A stretch of 64,000 nucleotides of DNA, taken from positions 147,486-211,485 of the forward strand of contig NZ_LPVY01000020.1 in the NCBI RefSeq assembly GCF_001613805.1, in the 5' to 3' direction. The DNA comes from Thalassospira lucentensis. Its GTDB lineage: Bacteria > Pseudomonadota > Alphaproteobacteria > Rhodospirillales > Thalassospiraceae. Numbering within the stretch: position 1 is the stretch's first letter; each line of letters opens with the position of its first letter. A program made the position numbers and the translations under genes. Shown here one piece after another: positions 17,451 to 27,104 of this stretch. Below the pieces are notes generated by a model. It made no database searches, had not been told where the DNA came from, and was given only the letters and a program-made list of their open reading frames with translations.

Positions 17451-18806
17451 TCAGCCGTCCGATTTATTGCGGAATTCAGCCGGGACGATGCCGTATTTGG
17501 CAAGTTTGTCATAGAAGGTTTTGCGCGGGACACCCAGCGCATTGACCGTTGCCGTTACATGGCCGCCATGCTGACGAAGTGCCTCGCAGATCACGCCTTT
17601 TTCAAAGGCTTCGACCTGTTGGGGCAGGGACAGGATATTTTCGATTGTCTGTGCGCTGTCACCGGCAAACGGATCAAGGCCCAGCACCCGGCGTTCAGCG
17701 GCATTGCGCAATTCGCGGACATTCCCCGGCCAGTCATGGGCCGTCAGGCGGGCGATTTCGGTGCCGTTTAGTGGCGCAAATTCCCGGCCAAACCTTCCTT
17801 GCGCCTCTTTCATGAAATGCTGGAACAGAAGGGGGATGTCATCCTTTCGATCGCGCAATGGCGGAATGTGCAGTTGCACGACATTCAGGCGATAATACAA
17901 ATCTTCGCGGAATGCCCCGCGTGATGATGCCTCGCGCAGGTCAATCTTGGTCGCGGCAACCACACGCAAATCAATCGGTTGCAACTTGTTCGATCCCAAT
18001 CGTTCCAGCGCGCGTTCCTGTAGCACACGCAGCAGCTTGACCTGCAGGGACAGCGGCATGCTTTCGATTTCATCCAGGAACATGGTGCCCTTGTCGGCAA
18101 ATTCGAATTTGCCGATGCGCTTGTTTTCAGCCCCGGTAAAGGCACCTGCTTCGTGGCCGAAAAGTTCGGATTCAATCAGGTTTTCTGGCATTGCCCCGCA
18201 ATTTACCGCGACAAACTGCCCGGGGCGGCCGGATGCCTCGTGCAGGGTGCGTGCAACGACTTCCTTGCCGGCACCGGTTTCACCATTGATCAGGACATGG
18301 GCATCGGTCGCGGCGATATTGCCAATCAGCGTGCGCAGCTTTTCCATGGCGGGCGTGCGCCCGATCAGGCCCGATACTTCCTTGCTGTGGCGGGCCAGTT
18401 CAGCCTTGAGCGTCCTGTTTTCAAGAACAAGCTGCCGATGGGCCATGGCCCGGCGTGCGACATCGATGAAATGGTCCGGATCGAACGGTTTTTCGATGAA
18501 ATCAAACGCGCCTTCGCGCATGGCGCGCACCGCGGTGGCAACGTCGCCATGCCCGGTGACTAGGATCACTGGCATTTCCGGTTCGATTTTACGGATCTGG
18601 GACAGCAATTCCATGCCATCCATGCGTGGCATGCGGATATCGGTAATCAGGATTCCGGGCCAGCCGCGGCGAATGCGTTCCAGCGCCGAACCGGCATCGC
18701 TGTGGCATTCGACAGGGATGTCGGCAAGCTCCAGCGTTTGCTGTGCGGCTTCCCGCACATCTTCGTCGTCATCGACAAACAGAACGCAATGGGCCGAGTT
18801 GTTCAA
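17451..18806 (-). CDS. dctD: sigma-54-dependent response regulator (DctD)
   Basis: A 451-residue NtrC-family activator. The receiver domain (1-125) has phospho-acceptor D56 in ILITDIRMPRMDG. The AAA+ domain shows Walker A GETGAGKE, the sigma-54 contact loop GAFTGA and the GTMFLDEIESMPL Walker B region. The C-terminal Fis-type HTH is GGHVTATVNALGVPRKTFYDKL. Translation starts at TTG 18806 after GGGGAAGG. It follows dctB by 28 bp and faces its likely target operon dctPQM. Confidence 0.93.
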   Translation of the reverse strand: MNNSAHCVLFVDDDEDVREAAQQTLELADIPVECHSDAGSALERIRRGWPGILITDIRMPRMDGMELLSQIRKIEPEMPVILVTGHGDVATAVRAMREGAFDFIEKPFDPDHFIDVARRAMAHRQLVLENRTLKAELARHSKEVSGLIGRTPAMEKLRTLIGNIAATDAHVLINGETGAGKEVVARTLHEASGRPGQFVAVNCGAMPENLIESELFGHEAGAFTGAENKRIGKFEFADKGTMFLDEIESMPLSLQVKLLRVLQERALERLGSNKLQPIDLRVVAATKIDLREASSRGAFREDLYYRLNVVQLHIPPLRDRKDDIPLLFQHFMKEAQGRFGREFAPLNGTEIARLTAHDWPGNVRELRNAAERRVLGLDPFAGDSAQTIENILSLPQQVEAFEKGVICEALRQHGGHVTATVNALGVPRKTFYDKLAKYGIVPAEFRNKSDG

Positions 18807-18834
18807 ATGCCTTCCCCTTTTAATCCGTTCCGGA

Positions 18835-20874
18835 TCACGGGGCGATCATACGATGTACCAGCAGATCCGTTTCCATGCCTTCTGTTTCGGCGGTTTGGCC
18901 GGATGTTGTATCAGGCATCGGCGATGACGTCGAGGTTGATGTGCCGTCATGCCCGGTCATCTGTTCAACACATCGCAATTCAATTGTGAAACAGGCCCCG
19001 CCCGTCGGGCGGTTTTCCGCACGTATCGTGCCGCCAAAGCTGCGCATGATGCCATAACAGATCGAAAGCCCAAGCCCAAGCCCGTCGCCAAACGGCTTGG
19101 TGGTGAAGAAGGGATCGAACAGTTTGGGCAGGTTTTCGGGCAGGATACCGGGGCCGTTATCGGTAATCGCGACCAGAACGCGGCCATCCTTTTCTTCCAG
19201 CATAATGCTGATCTGCGGGAATTCCTCATCGCGGCAGGCATCGGCTGCGTTGCTCAGAATATTGAGGAAAACCTGTTCGAGCTGGTTTTCCTCGGCGGTC
19301 ACCAGTGCGATGTTTTCAGCTGCCTGATACCGGATATCGGCCAGTCCGGCCCGCCCGGTTTCGCGCAAAAGGTCAATCGCCTTTTCCAGTGGACCGGCAA
19401 GGGCAACGGGGTGCGTGTCGTGTTTGGGGCGGCGGGCAAAAGTTTTCAGATGGTTGGTGATCCGGCCCATGCGTTCGGTCAGTTCGGAAATCCGGCCCAG
19501 ATTGCGACTGGCGGTTTCATCATTGCCGCGCGCAATGAATTTCAACGCATTTTCGGCATAGCTTCGAATGGCGGTCAGGGGTTGGTTGATTTCATGCGCG
19601 ATGCCTGCCGACATCTGGCCAAGGGCGGCAAGCTTGCCTGCCTGTACCAGTTCTGCCTGTGCGGTACGCAGGGCATCCTCGGTGCGGCGGCGTTCGCTGA
19701 TTTCCTCGGCAAGGCGCAGGTTGGTGCTCATGAGGTCGGCGGTGCGAAGCCGTACCTGACGTTCCAGTTCGCGTTGCGACCAGTCACGAATTTCGATTTG
19801 TTCAAGCATCGCGCGGCGGCGTTGCAGCAGAACAAATATCGTTCCCATGATGATGATATGCATCGCCCCGCCAATGAAACCGGCGGTCAGGATCGACTGA
19901 TCCAGAACCGCCTTGTCGGTCAGCAGGTAAATGTTCCAGCCCTGTTTGGGCAGGGGGCTTCGGATTACCAGATAGGGTTTGGCATCTTTTGGGGCTTTTT
20001 CCGTGGCTTCCGTCTCTGCATTTGTGGTGGCGGGCTGGCCTGATTGCAGGGCTTCGGGCGTTATGATCTGTGCCGGGGCAAGGGACAGGATGCCGATCCC
20101 GTCATTGCCGGGCCATTCGCCCTGGTGAACCGGCATCGGGTCCAGGGGATATTCACCGTATTTGCGCGACAGCATTAATTCCGGGCGGTCTTCCGGGGAG
20201 ATGCCAATCAGATCGCGGAACCGCCATTCGGGGCGGGATGTAATGATGACAATGCCGTTTTCATCGGTCACCAGAACGTTTTCATTCCCACGCGCCCAGC
20301 GTTGCACCAGCGTTTCCAGATGGGTTTTCACCACCATTACACCTTCGAATTCCGTGCCGTTCGGGCGCACCGGATGCGATATGTAATAGCCCGGCACATT
20401 TGACGTGATGCCAAATGCAAAATAGTGACCGGTCAGTCCGGCTTCGGCCTGTTTGAAATAGGGGCGAAACGCGAAATTACGCCCGACAAAGGATGCGTCG
20501 CTGTTCCAGTTGCTGGCCGCAATTGTCGTCCCGTTACGATCCATGAAATAGATGTCGGATGCACCGCTGTCGGCGGCGAGTTTTTCCAGATAGACATTGA
20601 CCTCGGCCGCGTCTGACGGGCTGGAATGCAGGGCAAGATCGATGATGCGTTTGTCACTGGCAAGCGTGATCGGAAGATATTCGTGTTCCTTGATCGCGCC
20701 CTGAAGGTTGGAACGGTAAAGTTCCAGCTTGTTGCGGCCGTCCTCGGTGATTTCGACAAGACGGGTTTCGCGCCACAGTTCCGTGGTCAGCCAGACGGTA
20801 ACAGGCAGCAATATCAGCATGCCGGCCAAAACCAGCCGCGCACTTCGCTTTGCGGATATTGATGTCTTGAGCAT
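18835..20874 (-). CDS. dctB: C4-dicarboxylate sensor histidine kinase (DctB)
   Basis: A 679-residue membrane kinase. TM1 is at about 15-32, followed by a large periplasmic double-PAS/Cache sensor to about 345 (IYFMDRNGTTIAASNW, FRPYFKQAEAG), TM2 (AGFIGGAMHIIIMGTIFVLL), a coiled linker, the HisKA H-box AGIAHEINQPLTAIRSYAENA and an HATPase domain with DNGPGI and GLGLGLSICYGIM. The sensor carries an Ala/Thr/Glu-rich insertion (about 270-300), and the last 45 residues form an unusual Ser/Thr/Pro tail. It phosphorylates DctD in response to external dicarboxylates. Confidence 0.92.
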   Translation of the reverse strand: MLKTSISAKRSARLVLAGMLILLPVTVWLTTELWRETRLVEITEDGRNKLELYRSNLQGAIKEHEYLPITLASDKRIIDLALHSSPSDAAEVNVYLEKLAADSGASDIYFMDRNGTTIAASNWNSDASFVGRNFAFRPYFKQAEAGLTGHYFAFGITSNVPGYYISHPVRPNGTEFEGVMVVKTHLETLVQRWARGNENVLVTDENGIVIITSRPEWRFRDLIGISPEDRPELMLSRKYGEYPLDPMPVHQGEWPGNDGIGILSLAPAQIITPEALQSGQPATTNAETEATEKAPKDAKPYLVIRSPLPKQGWNIYLLTDKAVLDQSILTAGFIGGAMHIIIMGTIFVLLQRRRAMLEQIEIRDWSQRELERQVRLRTADLMSTNLRLAEEISERRRTEDALRTAQAELVQAGKLAALGQMSAGIAHEINQPLTAIRSYAENALKFIARGNDETASRNLGRISELTERMGRITNHLKTFARRPKHDTHPVALAGPLEKAIDLLRETGRAGLADIRYQAAENIALVTAEENQLEQVFLNILSNAADACRDEEFPQISIMLEEKDGRVLVAITDNGPGILPENLPKLFDPFFTTKPFGDGLGLGLSICYGIMRSFGGTIRAENRPTGGACFTIELRCVEQMTGHDGTSTSTSSPMPDTTSGQTAETEGMETDLLVHRMIAP

Positions 20875-21079
20875 TTCCCGTCGGACCGTTTTTCAGATTA
20901 TGCCAATGTATTATGATGACATATTGGTAACAAAGCATAGCCGAAAAAGGCTGCGCGCGTCAGGTGCTTGATAAAAGTGCGGACTGTCTGTACCAATCAG
21001 AAAGTGACTGGCGCCCGCGTTGACCCAGCACTTCCTGCCTGCACGGGAAATCAATAGTCCGACAAGGATGCGACCCTGA

Positions 21080-22075
21080 ATGACCGATGATGATGCACAC
21101 CTGATCTGGGTTCTGGCCGATGATCGCGCCGGAAACGTCAATCAGGCCGTCGGCGTGGCAGAAGCACTGGCACAGCCCTTCAAGCGGATCGATATCGGTT
21201 ATACCAATCTGGCGCGCCTGCCCAATGTTATCCGCCGCGCCAGCCTTTTGGGGGTGGATATCGCGTCGCGTGCGCGCCTTGTCGCGCCCTGGCCCGATCT
21301 GGTGATTGCCGCAGGGCGGCGGACCGCACCGATTGCGCGCTGGATCAAAAAGCAAAGCAACGGCCATACACGGATTTGCCAGATCATGCGTCCGGACGGA
21401 GGCGAGGGGGCGTTTGACCTGATTGCCGTTCCTGCCCATGACCGGATGGCGGCACGTGACAATGTTCTGGAAATTCCCGGCGCCCCGCACCGCGTGACCG
21501 AAACGCGCCTTCTGATCGAAGCCGATACCTGGCGCCCGCATTTCAAGGGACTGCCAAAGCCACATATCGCCCTGATCATTGGCGGCAGCACCAAGGCCAC
21601 GGTTTTCACAGCCAGCATGGCGCGTGAACTGGCCGGGCGGGCGATTGAGGCCACAAAGGCGATAGATGGCAGCCTGCTTGTCACGACGAGCCGCCGCACC
21701 GGGCAGGAAAACGAGGCAATCATTGCAGAAATGCTGAGCGCATCTGGCGTGCCCTATCACCTGCATGACTGGAACGCGAAGGCGGAAAATCCGTATTTCG
21801 GCTATCTGGCGTTGGCAGATATCCTGATTGTTACGGGTGACTCGGTTTCAATGTGTTGCGAGGCCGCCGCCGCACCGGGCGGGGTTTATATCTATGCCCC
21901 TGACGGTATCGCAAACCCGCGCCATCAGCTTTTGCATCAGGCATTGTATGACGGTGATTATGCCAGGCCGTTGTTGCCAAATACCGAAATCGTACCGTTC
22001 AAACATCCGTCCCTGCAACCGGCCCGCATGGTGGCACAGCGCTGCCTTGAATTGCTGAGCGCGCCGGTTTCTTAA
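21080..22075 (+). CDS. ELM1/GtrOC1-like protein (DUF1022)
   Basis: A 331-residue protein of the mitochondrial-fission ELM1 family, whose bacterial members resemble GT-B glycosyltransferases. Landmarks are WVLADDRAGNVNQAVGVAEAL at the start, PWPDLVIAAGRRTAPIARWIK, the glycine-rich IALIIGGSTKATVFT and the nucleotide-sugar-like ADILIVTGDSVSMCCEAAAAPGGVYIY. Some homologues are linked to lipopolysaccharide or capsule modification, but the function is not established. It is monocistronic, facing the LysR gene tail to tail with 13 bp between. Confidence 0.8.
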   Translation: MTDDDAHLIWVLADDRAGNVNQAVGVAEALAQPFKRIDIGYTNLARLPNVIRRASLLGVDIASRARLVAPWPDLVIAAGRRTAPIARWIKKQSNGHTRICQIMRPDGGEGAFDLIAVPAHDRMAARDNVLEIPGAPHRVTETRLLIEADTWRPHFKGLPKPHIALIIGGSTKATVFTASMARELAGRAIEATKAIDGSLLVTTSRRTGQENEAIIAEMLSASGVPYHLHDWNAKAENPYFGYLALADILIVTGDSVSMCCEAAAAPGGVYIYAPDGIANPRHQLLHQALYDGDYARPLLPNTEIVPFKHPSLQPARMVAQRCLELLSAPVS

Positions 22076-22088
22076 GCCGCTTTAATTG

Positions 22089-23012
22089 TTACGGAATTCG
22101 GATGCCGTTTCCGTACGGGTCGATATGATTAACCAGAAAATCGATGAAGGCCCGGATGCGCGCGGCAAGATGTTCATGCCCGGCAAAGATCGCATGGATC
22201 AGCTGTTCTTCATTCGGGTTCCAGTCCGGCAGGATTTCAACCAGCGTTCCGGCCTTGAGGTCGCCCTGGACATGGAACCGGCCAAGCCGCGCCATGCCCA
22301 GCCCCGAAAGACAAAGGCGGCGCATGGCCGAGCCACTGTCGCACTGGAAATTTCCGGTGATCGTCCGGCCAATCCGTTCTCCGGTTTCGGGGTTGATGAA
22401 TGGCCATTCACTCATCGGGATCGGAAAGTTAAATCGCAGGCAGTTATGATCCACGAGATCATCCGGGTGGCGGGGCAGGCCGCGTTTGGCAATATATTCC
22501 GGTGATGCCACGATGGTGCGGCTGCTTTCGACTAGTTTGCGGGCCTTTAGTGATGAGTCGGGCAATGATCCGGACCGGATGGCGATATCGGCCCGTTCTT
22601 CAAGCAAATCAATGATCCCGTCGGTCAGGGAAAAATCCAGTTCGACCTCGGGATAGCGTTCGAGAAAGGCCGGGATCAGCGGCTGAACATACATCACGCC
22701 AAACGCGATGGAGGCATTGACGCGCAACCGGCCACGCGGGGCGGCCTTGCCGCCGCTTGCGACCGCACGTTCGGCATCGTCAATTTCATCAAGGACACGC
22801 TGGGCGCGGACCAGATACATTTCGCCTTCGGGAGTTAACTGCAATCCGCGTGTGGATCGCACCAGAAGTCGGGTCGCCAGCCGGTCTTCGATCCGTGTCA
22901 CCAGCTTGCTGACAGCCGATGGTGACAGATGCAGTTTTCGCCCGGCTTCGGAAAAGCTTCTGAGTTCCGCAACCCGGATGAAGACTTCCATTTCCCCTGC
23001 GCGATTATCCAA
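22089..23012 (-). CDS. LysR-family transcriptional regulator (probable TTG start)
   Basis: A 307-residue LysR regulator with HTH in residues about 5-60 (EMEVFIRVAELRSFSEAGRKLHLSPSAVSKLVTRIE). The start is put at TTG 23012 because GGAGG lies five bases before it, and LDNRAGEMEVF matches the usual start of this subfamily. The ATG at 23102 would run through the dyad at 23026-23042. Divergent from an MFS exporter at 23173, which it probably regulates. It belongs to the AaeR/CrgA-like group acting on small aromatic or drug-like ligands, but the ligand is unknown. Confidence 0.85.
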   Translation of the reverse strand: MDNRAGEMEVFIRVAELRSFSEAGRKLHLSPSAVSKLVTRIEDRLATRLLVRSTRGLQLTPEGEMYLVRAQRVLDEIDDAERAVASGGKAAPRGRLRVNASIAFGVMYVQPLIPAFLERYPEVELDFSLTDGIIDLLEERADIAIRSGSLPDSSLKARKLVESSRTIVASPEYIAKRGLPRHPDDLVDHNCLRFNFPIPMSEWPFINPETGERIGRTITGNFQCDSGSAMRRLCLSGLGMARLGRFHVQGDLKAGTLVEILPDWNPNEEQLIHAIFAGHEHLAARIRAFIDFLVNHIDPYGNGIRIP

Positions 23013-23025
23013 CTGAGCCTCCGGC

Positions 23026-23042
23026 TTTGAATTCAATTCAAA
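23026..23042. promoter_or_regulatory. LysR-type dyad TTTGAATT-N1-AATTCAAA
   Basis: Perfect 8-bp inverted repeat around one base, containing a T-N11-A core, between the divergent LysR and MFS genes. It lies just upstream of the LysR TTG start and would be internal to the gene if the upstream ATG were used. Confidence 0.55.
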
Positions 23043-23172
23043 AGCATTTGTCGCGCAATCCGGATTATCGTGCAAGCATTCCATCGGCATAGTGGGCGGC
23101 AATGAAGGGGGCTGGATGCCCCACCAACCATTTGTGCCCGCAGTCGCATGGCGCGCGGGACGGAGAATTGAA

Positions 23173-24354
23173 ATGCCGCTTGCTTTATTTGCGTTGACGA
23201 TCGCGGCCTATGCGATCGGCACGACGGAGTTTGTCGTCGTCGGCCTTTTGCCGACCGTGGCAAACGATCTTTCGGTGACCCTGCCGATGGCCGGGTTGAT
23301 TGTCAGTGTTTATGCCCTTGGCGTCACATTCGGTGCGCCGGTTTTAACCGCCCTGACCGGGCGGATGCATCGCAAGACCCTGATGCTGGGTTTGATGGCT
23401 TTGTTTGTGGTTGGCAACAGTGCCGCCGCCCTTAGCCCCACCTATGAAATGCTTCTGGTTGCGCGGGTGATTTCGGCCTTTGCGCATGGTGTGTTTTTCT
23501 CGATCGGGGCGACGATTGCCGCCGATCTGGTGCCGGAAAACCGCCGGGCATCGGCGATTGCAATGATGTTCATGGGGCTGACGGTTGCGATTGTAACCGG
23601 CGTGCCGCTGGGAACTTTCATCGGTCAGATGCTGGGATGGCGTGCGACTTTTTGGGGTGTTTCGCTTCTTGGCGTGATTGCCTTTGCCGGGATTGCGGCT
23701 TTGCTGCCCTCGAACCTCAGCCGGGCGGAGCCCGCACGCCTGGTTGATCAGGTCCGCGTGCTCGGCAGTGGGCGGTTGTTGATCGTGTTTGGCATGACCG
23801 CGTTTGGTTATGGCGGCACGTTCGTCACCTTTACCTATCTGTCTGCCGTGCTGCAGGACATTACGGGTTTCAGTGAATCCAGTGTCAGTCTGATCCTTGT
23901 GTTCTATGGGCTTGCGATTGCGGTTGGCAACCTTGCCGGTGGGCGTGTTGCGGATCGGAACCCGGTCCGTGCACTGACCATCCTGTTTGCCTTGCAGGCC
24001 GTCACACTTGTGATCTTTACCTTTACCGCCGTGTCGCCGGTCCTTGCGGTTATCACGCTGGCGGCCCTTGGTTTCCTGCAGTTTGCCAATGTGCCGGGGC
24101 TTCAGCTTTATGTCGTGCAACTGGCAAAGCTGCACCGTCCGGGCGGGGTGGATGTCGCATCCGCGCTGAATATCGCGGCCTTTAACCTTGGTATTGCGAT
24201 CGGGGCGTGGGTTGGCGGGATTGTTGTTTCCTCGTCGCTTGGTCTGTCGGCAACGCCGTGGGTTGCGGCCCTTCTGGTCGCGTTTGCGGTTGGTCTGACC
24301 ATGATCAGCGGTGTGCTTGATCGCCGGTCCGATAACGTCCTTCAGACCGCATAA
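23173..24354 (+). CDS. MFS transporter, DHA1 (AraJ/YdhP-like)
   Basis: A 393-residue inner-membrane transporter with twelve helices. It begins MPLALFALTIAAYAIGTTEFVVVGLLP, the signature first helix of AraJ-like exporters, with the G-x-x-x-D/R loop motif reduced to LTGRMHRKTLML. ATG 23173 follows GGAG at 8-nt spacing; an in-frame upstream ATG at 23092 overlaps the shared promoter. Homologues export arabinose, purine analogues or chloramphenicol. Regulated by the divergent LysR gene by arrangement. The stop is followed by an EamA gene. Confidence 0.86.
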   Translation: MPLALFALTIAAYAIGTTEFVVVGLLPTVANDLSVTLPMAGLIVSVYALGVTFGAPVLTALTGRMHRKTLMLGLMALFVVGNSAAALSPTYEMLLVARVISAFAHGVFFSIGATIAADLVPENRRASAIAMMFMGLTVAIVTGVPLGTFIGQMLGWRATFWGVSLLGVIAFAGIAALLPSNLSRAEPARLVDQVRVLGSGRLLIVFGMTAFGYGGTFVTFTYLSAVLQDITGFSESSVSLILVFYGLAIAVGNLAGGRVADRNPVRALTILFALQAVTLVIFTFTAVSPVLAVITLAALGFLQFANVPGLQLYVVQLAKLHRPGGVDVASALNIAAFNLGIAIGAWVGGIVVSSSLGLSATPWVAALLVAFAVGLTMISGVLDRRSDNVLQTA

Positions 24355-24471
24355 CCGATATCGGGGTTGCCACGTCCCGTGCACCGGATGTGGCACCCTT
24401 TGCCGGAAAGGCTTGTTTTAATGGTCTTTCTGGCGTTTTCTGATTGTTCGCCCCACAAAACCGGTTTTGAT

Positions 24472-25407
24472 ATGTCCATTTCGACTGCGCTGCCTGCTGC
24501 CGTTCCTGAACATTTCCCCCGCCAGATTGCGGTTCTGATCCTTGTTGTTGTTGCCTGTTCCTTTGCCGGGAACCATGTAGCGGCAAGGCTGGCGTTTGAA
24601 AACGGTACTGGGTTGCTTCTGGCGATCCTGTGCCGGTCGGGTGTGGCATTGGCGATCCTGATTACACTTGTGATCTGGCAACGCCAGACGATCCGGCTGC
24701 CGGCCGGGACGCGCAAATGGCAATTGCTGCTGGGGCTTCTGGTCACGATCCAAAGCCTGTGCCTGTATTCGGCGGTGGCGCGCATTCCGGTCGCACTTGC
24801 GCTTCTGACGGCCAACAGTTTCCCGATCATTCTGGCGTTGCTGACCTGGGCATTGGGCGGCGAACGGCCGACCCTGAAATCGGCAGCCCTGATGCTGTTC
24901 ATCCTGTCGGGGCTTGTTTTAGCACTTGATGTGCCAGGTGTTCTGGCGATGGATGGTGATGTTGGTGCGAACTGGTGGCAGGGGATTGGTTTTGCGCTGG
25001 GGGCGGCAACGTCCTTTGCTGTCGCCCTTTGGGTGACCGATCACAAATTATCGGCATTGCGCGGATCGGTGCGCAGCATGTTCACCATGGTGATCGTGTT
25101 TGCATCGATGATCATTGCCGGTTTTGCCGAACTGGTGCCGGGCGGAATGGCATTGCCATCCGCAACACCGGGCTGGTTCGGGCTTGGTGCATTGGTACTG
25201 CTGTATGGTGGTGCCTTTTCCGTCCTGTTCATTTCGGTGCCGCGGCTGAATATGGCGCGCAATGCGCCGGTGATGAATATGGAACCGATTGCCACCCTGC
25301 TGTTTGGCTGGGTGGTGCTGGAACAGATGATCAGCCCGGCCCAGATGCTGGGCGGGTTGGTCGTGATTACCGGGATTGTCATCCTGACGGTGCGCAAATC
25401 GGCCTGA
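24472..25407 (+). CDS. DMT-superfamily EamA transporter
   Basis: A 311-residue membrane protein with ten predicted helices in two EamA repeats (about 20-150 and 165-305). The first repeat begins IAVLILVVVACSFAGNHVAARLAF and the second ends LLFGWVVLEQMISPAQMLGGLVVITGIVIL. Such proteins export amino acids or metabolites. The start is uncertain: ATG 24472 gives a normal cytoplasmic tail, while ATG 24421 has a better ribosome site (GGAAAGG). It follows the MFS gene on the same strand and may be cotranscribed. Confidence 0.82.
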   Translation: MSISTALPAAVPEHFPRQIAVLILVVVACSFAGNHVAARLAFENGTGLLLAILCRSGVALAILITLVIWQRQTIRLPAGTRKWQLLLGLLVTIQSLCLYSAVARIPVALALLTANSFPIILALLTWALGGERPTLKSAALMLFILSGLVLALDVPGVLAMDGDVGANWWQGIGFALGAATSFAVALWVTDHKLSALRGSVRSMFTMVIVFASMIIAGFAELVPGGMALPSATPGWFGLGALVLLYGGAFSVLFISVPRLNMARNAPVMNMEPIATLLFGWVVLEQMISPAQMLGGLVVITGIVILTVRKSA

Positions 25408-25483
25408 GTGCCGGAATTATCGGAACCTTCGGGTTTGGCAGCCGTTGCGAAGACAGTCGCGACATTTCCAATGAGGAATTCAG

Positions 25484-26308
25484 ATGTTTGATGTATCTGC
25501 AAATGGTGCGGTGATTCCCGCCCTTGGCTTTGGCACGTTTCGCATGCCCGAAGCCGAAGTTCTGCGTATCGTTCCGAAGGCCATCAAAACCGGCTTTCGC
25601 CATATCGATACCGCCCAGATTTACGACAACGAAGCCGCCGTCGGGCAGGCGATCCTTGATAGCGGCGTTCCGCGCAAGGACATCTTCCTGACCACCAAGG
25701 TCTGGGTCAGCAATTACGGGCATGATGCCTTTAGCAAGTCGGTCGATGAAAGCCTTGAAAAGCTTAAAACCGATTATGTCGATCTGCTGCTTTTGCATTG
25801 GCCAAACAAGGATGTGTCGCTTGCCGATCAGATCGGTGCGCTTAACGAGGTGCACAAGGCAGGCAAGGTGCGCCATATCGGGGTTAGCAATTTCAACATT
25901 GCCCTGATGGACGAGGCCGCCGCCCTGTCGGATGCGCCGCTTGTGACCAATCAGGTCGAATATCATCCGTTCATCGATCAGACCAAGGTCATGGATGGCG
26001 CGCGCAAGCATGGCATGGCGCTGACCGCCTATTATGCGATGGCCGATGGCAAGGTGCTGGAGAATGAGCAGCTTGGCGAGATCGCCAAGTCGCATGACAG
26101 GTCAGTTGCACAGGTGGTTCTGCGCTGGCTGTTGCAGCAGAATGACGTCATCGCCCTTTCGAAAACCGCAACCGAAAGCCGGGTCGCGGAAAACTTCGAT
26201 ATCTTTGATTTCGAACTCAGCGGCGAGGAAATGCAGGCCATTCATGGTCTGGCCGATAAAAACGGCCGGATCGTCAGCCCAGACGGGCTGGCTCCTGATT
26301 GGGACTGA
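25484..26308 (+). CDS. aldo/keto reductase (2,5-diketogluconate reductase-like)
   Basis: A 274-residue NADPH-dependent AKR. The catalytic tetrad is visible: Asp in RHIDTAQIYDNE with Tyr in the same segment, Lys in FLTTKVWVSN and His in LLLLHWPN. The cofactor segment near the end (VIALSKTATESRVAENFDIFDFEL) is usual. It reduces aldehydes or keto-sugars. GAGG precedes ATG 25484. A degraded copy of its last 90 bp lies 880 bp downstream, at 27105-27189. Confidence 0.88.
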   Translation: MFDVSANGAVIPALGFGTFRMPEAEVLRIVPKAIKTGFRHIDTAQIYDNEAAVGQAILDSGVPRKDIFLTTKVWVSNYGHDAFSKSVDESLEKLKTDYVDLLLLHWPNKDVSLADQIGALNEVHKAGKVRHIGVSNFNIALMDEAAALSDAPLVTNQVEYHPFIDQTKVMDGARKHGMALTAYYAMADGKVLENEQLGEIAKSHDRSVAQVVLRWLLQQNDVIALSKTATESRVAENFDIFDFELSGEEMQAIHGLADKNGRIVSPDGLAPDWD

Positions 26309-26430
26309 TCCTGCTGTGAGGGAACAACAAGACCGGCGAAGCTGATTTACTTGGTTAAGATATTGAGAAATATATCTTTTATATCGAGGTGAATTTTCGC
26401 TGGGAACTTTTTCCGGTTTTCTGGAAAATT

Positions 26431-26445
26431 GTTCTTGATTTGTTC
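26431..26445. promoter_or_regulatory. LexA-like box (GTTC-N7-GTTC)
   Basis: GTTC at 26431-26434 and 26442-26445 with seven bases between, the direct-repeat form recognised by alphaproteobacterial LexA. It overlaps a possible promoter (TTGTTC, 18 bp, GATAAA ending at 26469). The downstream unit is only about 60 nt before an intrinsic terminator. Confidence 0.45.
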
Positions 26446-26496
26446 TTTTTGTTGTGGCATAAAGATAAAGTCAACAGGACAAATGGGTCCGGAGAC

Positions 26497-26535
26497 AAAA
26501 CCCGCAAAGCGTGCTTCGCTTTTGCGGGTTTTTTG
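26497..26535 (+). terminator. strong intrinsic terminator
   Basis: AAAACCCGCAAAGCG (26497-26511) pairs with CGCTTTTGCGGGTTTT (26517-26532) with a single bulge, then T runs. It lies 190 bp past the AKR stop and about 30 bp past a possible SOS-type promoter, so it ends either the AKR mRNA or a short independent transcript. Confidence 0.85.
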
Positions 26536-27104
26536 CGTTTCGGGTTGCAAAAACAGGAATGAGACGATGACGGGACAGCGATCTGACGGGATGAAATGGC
26601 GGGGACGGTATCGCCAAAGGGGCATCACTGGCGCATGGAAAAGCCATTACGGCGGTGGTGCGTCCGGGCCGTAAGGCTGCGGGAAATTTACGAAAAACTG
26701 TGGTTTATCATGACGGGAGAGTTGTGCCCTTGGGGCAAGGGCGTTTGTTCGGGGCAGCGGGAACCGGGGCGAGGCGAAGTTGGTTCGGTCCAGTTTAGTC
26801 CGGGGCCAGTCCGGTCGGTGAAGCGCGACAATGCCGAGGATCAGTAGGCCCGAATTGCGTCTGCACTGGATCGGCTGGCTGAACTGGCTGGCGTGGCCTG
26901 GCGATGGACCCGATGGCGCATTCGGACATGCCGAAAGGCCGGTCATCGATGGCGGGGTTTGTGCCTGCCATGCGACAACGCCGTTGCCTTTGGGGTGAGA
27001 AGCGTTTCCGGCATCACCGAAAGCGATGGGCGGGCGGGGCAACAGGGACATGGCCGAGGTCTACCCGATTGGTGGTGTTTGGCGATGCGGCGGGGTTGGC
27101 TTGG

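Noticed and set aside
18949..20043. A 364-codon frame opposite dctB
   Set aside because: DctB has a full kinase architecture on the other strand; this frame has none.
26484..26674. A 63-codon frame starting at ATG in the LexA-box region
   Set aside because: It reads straight through a strong intrinsic terminator, and its product (many Arg, Gly, Trp) resembles no family. The transcript more likely ends before it.
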